From assembly GCA_910890315.1 (NCBI GenBank), contig CAJVGD010000042.1, positions 1,364,001-1,428,000 of the forward strand: 64,000 bases of DNA, read 5' to 3'. A program made the translations under genes and the position numbers. A model generated the notes under the pieces. The model had not been told where the DNA came from, ran no database searches, and worked only from the letters and a program-made list of their open reading frames with translations. The number at the start of each line of letters is the position of its first letter. Position 1 is the first letter of the stretch. Shown one piece after another: positions 59,559-64,000 of this stretch. Origin of the DNA: Serendipita indica DSM 11827. Lineage: Eukaryota > Basidiomycota > Agaricomycetes > Sebacinales > Serendipitaceae.

Positions 59559-61675
59559 ATGGCGCTTTGGCTCCTATGGTTCATATATAGCTGGTGCACA
59601 GTCTTGTCTACCGCCCTGACGCTCGTCGAGGATACGGACTCAAGGTATGGAGGAGTTAAAAAACTACATAAATGGGACATCGGTGCTTATTTGCTGACAG
59701 CATCCAATACTCGAATTCGGGACCAGTATATCTAATCTCTACAGCTTGTTCTCCACTGATTTTTTCAAGAGCTGGAGGTATTGTTTCTGGCATAATGGTG
59801 GAGGAAGGGCTGGGGATGGCTGGCATGGTATCAATATGTCGCAAATGTCCATGGTCGGTTGGCACGAAGCTTACGGAGCCGGAGCATCAGTTTCGTTCAC
59901 ATTTACTGGTAGAAATGAGTCCGACGTCAGATTAATATCTGATTAATTTCAAAGGAACTCGGGTCATGCTTACCGGGGGTCTGTGCAAGTACTTCTGGCC
60001 CCTCACTCTCAACATTTTTATCGACGATCAACAAATCGATACATTTACCTACAATCCGCCAATAAATACCTCCGCAGTCATCAGTTCGGATTGGAACTAT
60101 GGCGTGACTATCTATGACGCCCAAAATTTAACCCCAGGGCAGCATACCTTCAAGGCAACGTCGGTCGGGGCCAATACACTGTTTACTGTGGATACTATTC
60201 AGTATGAGCCTAGTATTGCAGGAACATCAAGTGCCTCCAGCGTAGGGTCTGCATCAGCAGCGTCCACCAGCGGTTTGACAACTTCAGCATCCTCCAGGAG
60301 CCCTATCTCTCTCTCCTCTGTCAATACTCGATGGGTACAGGCAGCATGTCGAACACACAGTCCATCACCTCAGGCACCCAGCTTCCTGTCCCCACGGATG
60401 GCTTTACGTCAATCGTGTCTCAGATGGATATTCAGCCATCGGACCCCCGAATTATCTATCATCCTCAAGATGCATGGACAATGGAACAAAGCACAAAGCG
60501 TGCTCCTACTTGCTTGTCTGGAGCGATGTATTCGAATACTACGGGCTCATCTCTTACATTCAACTTTACTGGTACGTCGCATGTTTCCCTCCCACACGTC
60601 CACGCTAAAAAATACGCAGCATCTGCAATCCAATTATATACTGTCTCGGGATCTAGTGGAGGGAGGTTCAGAGTGACTATAGACGGAGAGGATAAAGGCA
60701 CCTTTGACACTTATGATGCGGCATCCAACTTTACGGATTGCAGGGCGGCTCCTCTAGTGACTTTGACCGGTCTGGACAGTGCACAACATACTGTCGTTTT
60801 GACAGTCGAAGACTCTGGCGCGAATACAAACCGTACGAGTATTGAATTCGCCGGTTTCCGGTGAGCTCGTGTTCTCCAAAGTCTGGAAATCTTCTCACAT
60901 GTACTCTAGTGTGACCGCTGCGACTGTCAACTCCCCGGTTGGAACCATCACTTCTTCGTCCAAGCCAAAGATCAGTGTCATTCTCGGAGGCGTCATCGGT
61001 GCTATTGCACTTGTTGTCATCTTTATATTGGCCGTTCTTTTCCTCAAGAAAGGGCGCGTCAAAGAAAAGGAGATGAATCAGGAGCCAATACAGCCGGAGC
61101 AGCCTGAACCGCAATTCACTCAGCCGTTCAATATTCCAAACGCACTGGTCTCTGACAGTTCGGGTGCTAATTTGCTGGTCGACAGGCCACCAGTCCCCTA
61201 CAAAGGTCAAGGCAGGGTAATGCATGAGCCAACAACCTCGACGTATACGCCTGGAGGGTCTGGGCAAGGATCATCTTATCTAACTTCCGAGGACATAGGA
61301 GAAACCCCAGAGTACCGCCAAGAAGGCCCAAGTCACATTACCAGCGGGTATCCAGAATCAGTCTCATCCTCGCAAGTCACTCTACCAGCTCCTGTACGAG
61401 CTCCCACTTCCTGGCATGTTCCTGTACCGGCCTCGCAGTCAAACGACAACGACGGTGTGTCTACGCTGGATCGACGAACATATTATACATTGCCATCGTA
61501 TCACGAGCGTGTCATGGAAGGAGCCGGAGGACGAGGGAGGAACCTATCGGAAGCGGACATCAATGCGATTTCGCAACGTTTGAGGGAGGTCATGCATCAG
61601 AGTGGTGGGCTGGACCTCGAACCTCCTCACGAGCTCATTGACCACTTGGTAGAGGAGCAGCTAAGAGAAGAGTAG
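59559..61675 (+). CDS. Type I membrane protein with two beta-sandwich ectodomains
   Basis: The ATG at 59559 begins a signal peptide (MALWLLWFIYSWCTVLSTAL). Exons spliced by short introns then give LVEDTDSSIQYSNSGP, SWRYCFWHNGGGRAGDGWHG and GASVSFTFTGTRVMLTGGLC, the first domain. A Ser/Ala/Thr linker (about 60230-60330) precedes a second domain with DPRIIYHPQDAWTMEQ, SSLTFNFTGTSHVSLPH and RTSIEFAGFR. The two repeat a similar order of strands. A Ser/Thr stalk follows, then one TM helix (ISVILGGVIGAIALVVIFIL), a basic stop-transfer and a long Pro/Ser-rich cytoplasmic tail ending LVEEQLREE at 61675. I could not fix the splice in the linker. This architecture is common in Agaricomycetes but functionally unassigned. 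Confidence 0.75.
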
Positions 61676-61979
61676 ATTATATTGTTTATTATTTAAAATA
61701 TAGTAATCATGAATGCTCGAGCTGTGTCGGCGCCGCCTTTGATTTGGCACTGCTCTGTTCACACCTCTTGGACTCTCCCTCAACGGCTACCTCGCGCAGT
61801 GCGCTTAGAGTGTTTTTCGCTTCTAATTTCCTTTCTATCTCGCTGGTCGACTCACTTTATTCTCGATACTTGCAGTGAGTCGCAGCTTGTAGCGTAGGCG
61901 TTGACGAGCCAGACTGACGACGGCGCAGCGCTCGTTTGAGAAGTCTAGCCACTCGTTCGATTCTACATCTATTCTCAAG
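61676..61979. other. Intergenic, no gene seen
   Basis: About 300 bp between tandem genes; a short open frame at 61709-61897 has no domain and probably belongs to UTR. Confidence 0.45.
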
Positions 61980-62522
61980 ATGACGCGTCGTCCAGCACCC
62001 ACACCTCTGAAGCTTCACCCAGGCCCAACGCCTCCACGCAACTATCCGAAATTTACGATGCCCGCCAAGCCCCAGCAGTCGTTTTACCCTTCAGCGACGC
62101 CATGTGTACCCTATCTGAGGCAAGAAGTCAAGTATTTTAGGAGGCGAGGCCATGGCCGCTCGTCGTCGTCAAGCTCAGTCTCGTCGGTCGACTTGGACGA
62201 CGCCTCGCCGTCGCCGGGGACGGTGACACCGCCTACGATGGCGATGACAGCGAGAACGTCTGGGATAGACGTTGCTAGCGCTGTGTCAGCTCGAATTATG
62301 GCCGACATGACCCGTGGTCCTCGCACGTCGAGCGAGACACGCGGGGCGTTGTCGATGCAACAATTCCGGGCTCAACAACCAGCCAGGATGGGTGCTGTGA
62401 GGAGTATTGACATGATGGGACCCTGGGAACATTCCAAGTTGCGGCTGAGCGAAGCGGAGATCGCTGCCATGATCTCTGCGCCTCTGCCCGTCGTTGCCAA
62501 TCCGTGTCCGATTAGCTGGTGA
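61980..62522 (+). CDS. Hypothetical low-complexity protein
   Basis: A 180-codon frame from the ATG at 61980 (MTRRPAPTPLKLHPGPTPPR). Pro/Thr-rich at the start, then a basic patch (KYFRRRGHGRSSSSSS), a Ser/Asp-rich segment, and a C-terminal part with PWEHSKLRLSEAEIAAMISA. That last piece is helical and the only region that looks conserved. A possible intron in the middle cannot be excluded. No family is recognised. A polyadenylation signal lies 30 bp after the stop, supporting a real transcript. Confidence 0.5.
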   Translation: MTRRPAPTPLKLHPGPTPPRNYPKFTMPAKPQQSFYPSATPCVPYLRQEVKYFRRRGHGRSSSSSSVSSVDLDDASPSPGTVTPPTMAMTARTSGIDVASAVSARIMADMTRGPRTSSETRGALSMQQFRAQQPARMGAVRSIDMMGPWEHSKLRLSEAEIAAMISAPLPVVANPCPISW

Positions 62523-62553
62523 TCATGTGCTCTTCTACTCTTTGATTCTTGAG

Positions 62554-62559
62554 AATAAA
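62554..62559 (+). terminator. Polyadenylation signal
   Basis: AATAAA 32 bp after the stop of the upstream gene, followed by a T-rich run at 62564-62572. Confidence 0.5.
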
Positions 62560-62662
62560 GTGGATTTTTTCCCCTCATATTGCCCCTTATTTTTTCCATT
62601 TGGCTAACTGGGACAAACATCCTTCCAAGCTTGGATCACGACCTCTTTACGGCCTTTGCACG

Positions 62663-64000
62663 ATGACGAGTTCTCCGCCAGATATTTCTTCGCTCACGCT
62701 TGCTCCCCAGCGCACACGTCCTCAACACGATGCTTACGATCCATCCGTCTATCCTGAAAACAGTCGCTACCAGCACTTCCAGACGTCCCCGGCCGTCGTG
62801 CCCTCTCCTGGCCAACGAAGAGCACTTCCATCTGTGCGTATCACGTCTGTAGACATTGCTGACGTTGCCCTGCAATTTTTCTGCTTTTTTGTTCTCTGTC
62901 GACCGATCGATTTGACCTTTGGCGTAGGCGTGGCTCAACGAGCAGCAAGACAATGGGACAAGTCTCCCTCCAGATGGACGTTCGATGTCTCCTCCTCAGA
63001 CGAGCGACATCAGCTCTGGCGGTAGCCCGCCCTCGACAAACCAGCAGACGCTCGGTGGTGTGCAGTCAGCGGGTGCAGAAGACGATATTATTCCAACTGC
63101 TATAGTCATCAAGAACATTCCGTTCAACGTCAAGCGAGAGACTTTGCTGGACATTATCGTAAGTCGTGGCCGTCTTGCCCCGTCGTTGCCATCTCCCCCT
63201 TTCCCGGCCCTCATGTGGCCGTCTTGCGCCCTCCGTTGGGGTGGCAATGTATTCTGTGTTCTTGTCCGCTTAGTATTGGCACAATTACTGATCCGTCGCC
63301 CTCTAGTCCTCGCTCTCCATTCCCACCCCATATGCATTCAACTACCACCTCGACCCAGCTGGCCAATTCCGTGGGCTGGCTTTTGCAAATTTCCGAGTCG
63401 CGGCTGATGCAGACGCCGTGGTGGCTGCACTCAACGGATTCGATGTCCAGGGTCGCAAGCTTCGCGTCGAATACAAAAAAGTGCTTCAGGCCGGTGAGAA
63501 GGAGCGCATCGAACGCGAAAAGGCGCTTCGCCGCATGCATTCTATGAAGCTCGAAAAAGAGCGCCATGAGCAGGCCCAACAGCAGCAGATGATGAACAGT
63601 GGAATGGGCGGTCCCATACCAGGATACGACGAGGGATATTCTCCCTTGGGAGGCCCACCTATCCTTACGTCTCAACGTTCCTATGGTGGTGGGATGGCAA
63701 TTCAGAATCCTAATCCGTTTGCTATGCCTCCTATGCCTGTCGCTCAGCCGTATATCCCTCCTCAGTCGGTCTCACCTGTTCAACCCGCACCAATGGTTAC
63801 GTCCCACTCGAGCACGGGAATGCACAGTAAAGTCCCCGCGACTTCGGCAGAACTGGACATGAACGACCCCGCTACGCTCGAGATTTACTCGCGCGTGCTG
63901 CTCTTCAAGGACGACCACATGCGCGATGAACTTGCCTTTGCTCGTTCGCTTTCTCCAAAGCAGCGTCGCATCGTTCACTTGGTCGCGCAAAAGCTGGGCG
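62663..64000 (+). CDS. RRM (and R3H-like) RNA-binding protein, PIN4-like, 3' end beyond window
   Basis: The ATG at 62663 (MTSSPPDISSLTLAPQRTRP) opens a disordered N terminus with intron breaks. An RRM follows: IPTAIVIKNIPFNVKRETLL, an intron from 63160, then IPTPYAFNYHLDPAGQFRGL, AFANFRVAADADAVVAALNG and FDVQGRKLRVEYKKV. A charged Gln-rich helix (EKERIEREKALRRMHSMKLE) and a Pro/Met-rich region lead to LEIYSRVLLFKDDHMRDELA and RSLSPKQRRIVHLVAQKLG, the region seen in budding yeast PIN4 and its R3H relatives. The window ends inside this domain. Such proteins are implicated in cell-cycle and stress-related mRNA control in yeast; that role is inferred here. Confidence 0.85.

Overview
The window is a gene-dense stretch of a fungal nuclear genome. 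Nearly every gene is cut by introns of about 45-60 nt with GT-AG (sometimes GC-AG) ends and CTRAY-like branch points. Intergenic gaps are usually 70-400 bp. The protein set is basidiomycete in character: F-box/leucine-rich families, a PB1-ZZ-FW NBR1 receptor, type I membrane proteins with beta-sandwich ectodomains, and a PIN4-like RNA-binding protein. The F-box paralogues and membrane protein suggest Agaricomycetes, possibly a Rhizoctonia-like Cantharellales fungus; that placement is inference. No rRNA, tRNA, CRISPR array, or intact transposon was recognised.

Layout. 1-9.2 kb: equilibrative nucleoside transporter (partial), HOOK dynein adaptor, DNA polymerase alpha subunit B, RNA 3'-phosphate cyclase, complex I NDUFA5 subunit and a one-finger C2HC protein. 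9.2-10.3 kb has no recognised gene. 10.3-17 kb: 2OG-Fe(II) dioxygenase, PHO80-type cyclin, a small one-TM protein and a convergent pair of TAF12-type histone-fold genes. 17.5-32.2 kb: NAD-dependent glycerol-3-phosphate dehydrogenase, a divergent mitochondrial-carrier-like protein, a PhyH-family dioxygenase, DNA polymerase delta catalytic subunit, and two ketopantoate-reductase-like paralogues in opposite orientation around an F-box gene. 33.2-44.7 kb: HID1, the CCR4-NOT scaffold NOT1 and LSM8.

44.7-50.4 kb carries a local tandem duplication: LSM8, a decayed F-box gene, a relic of the last LSM8 exon, then an intact F-box paralogue. 50.6-64 kb: NTF2-like export factor, orotate phosphoribosyltransferase (URA5), a histone H4 gene whose last codons are out of frame, NBR1, a third F-box paralogue, a type I membrane protein, a hypothetical protein and the 5' part of a PIN4-like RRM protein.

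Most genes are housekeeping. Themes are replication (POL12, POL3, H4), RNA metabolism (RTCA, LSM8, NOT1, NXT, PIN4-like), transcription (two TAF12-type proteins), trafficking and autophagy (HOOK, HID1, NBR1), and mitochondrial or redox metabolism (NDUFA5, GPD1, carrier). There is no sign that they form one pathway. The most unusual items are the LSM8/F-box tandem duplication with a conserved C-x2-C-H-x5-C tail, three GC-AG introns within 11 kb, the frameshifted H4, and a TAF12-like protein with an acidic, AT-hook-bearing tail. I did not find a clearly new multi-gene system. Exon borders are read by eye; borders quoted with coordinates are those where splicing restores a conserved motif.
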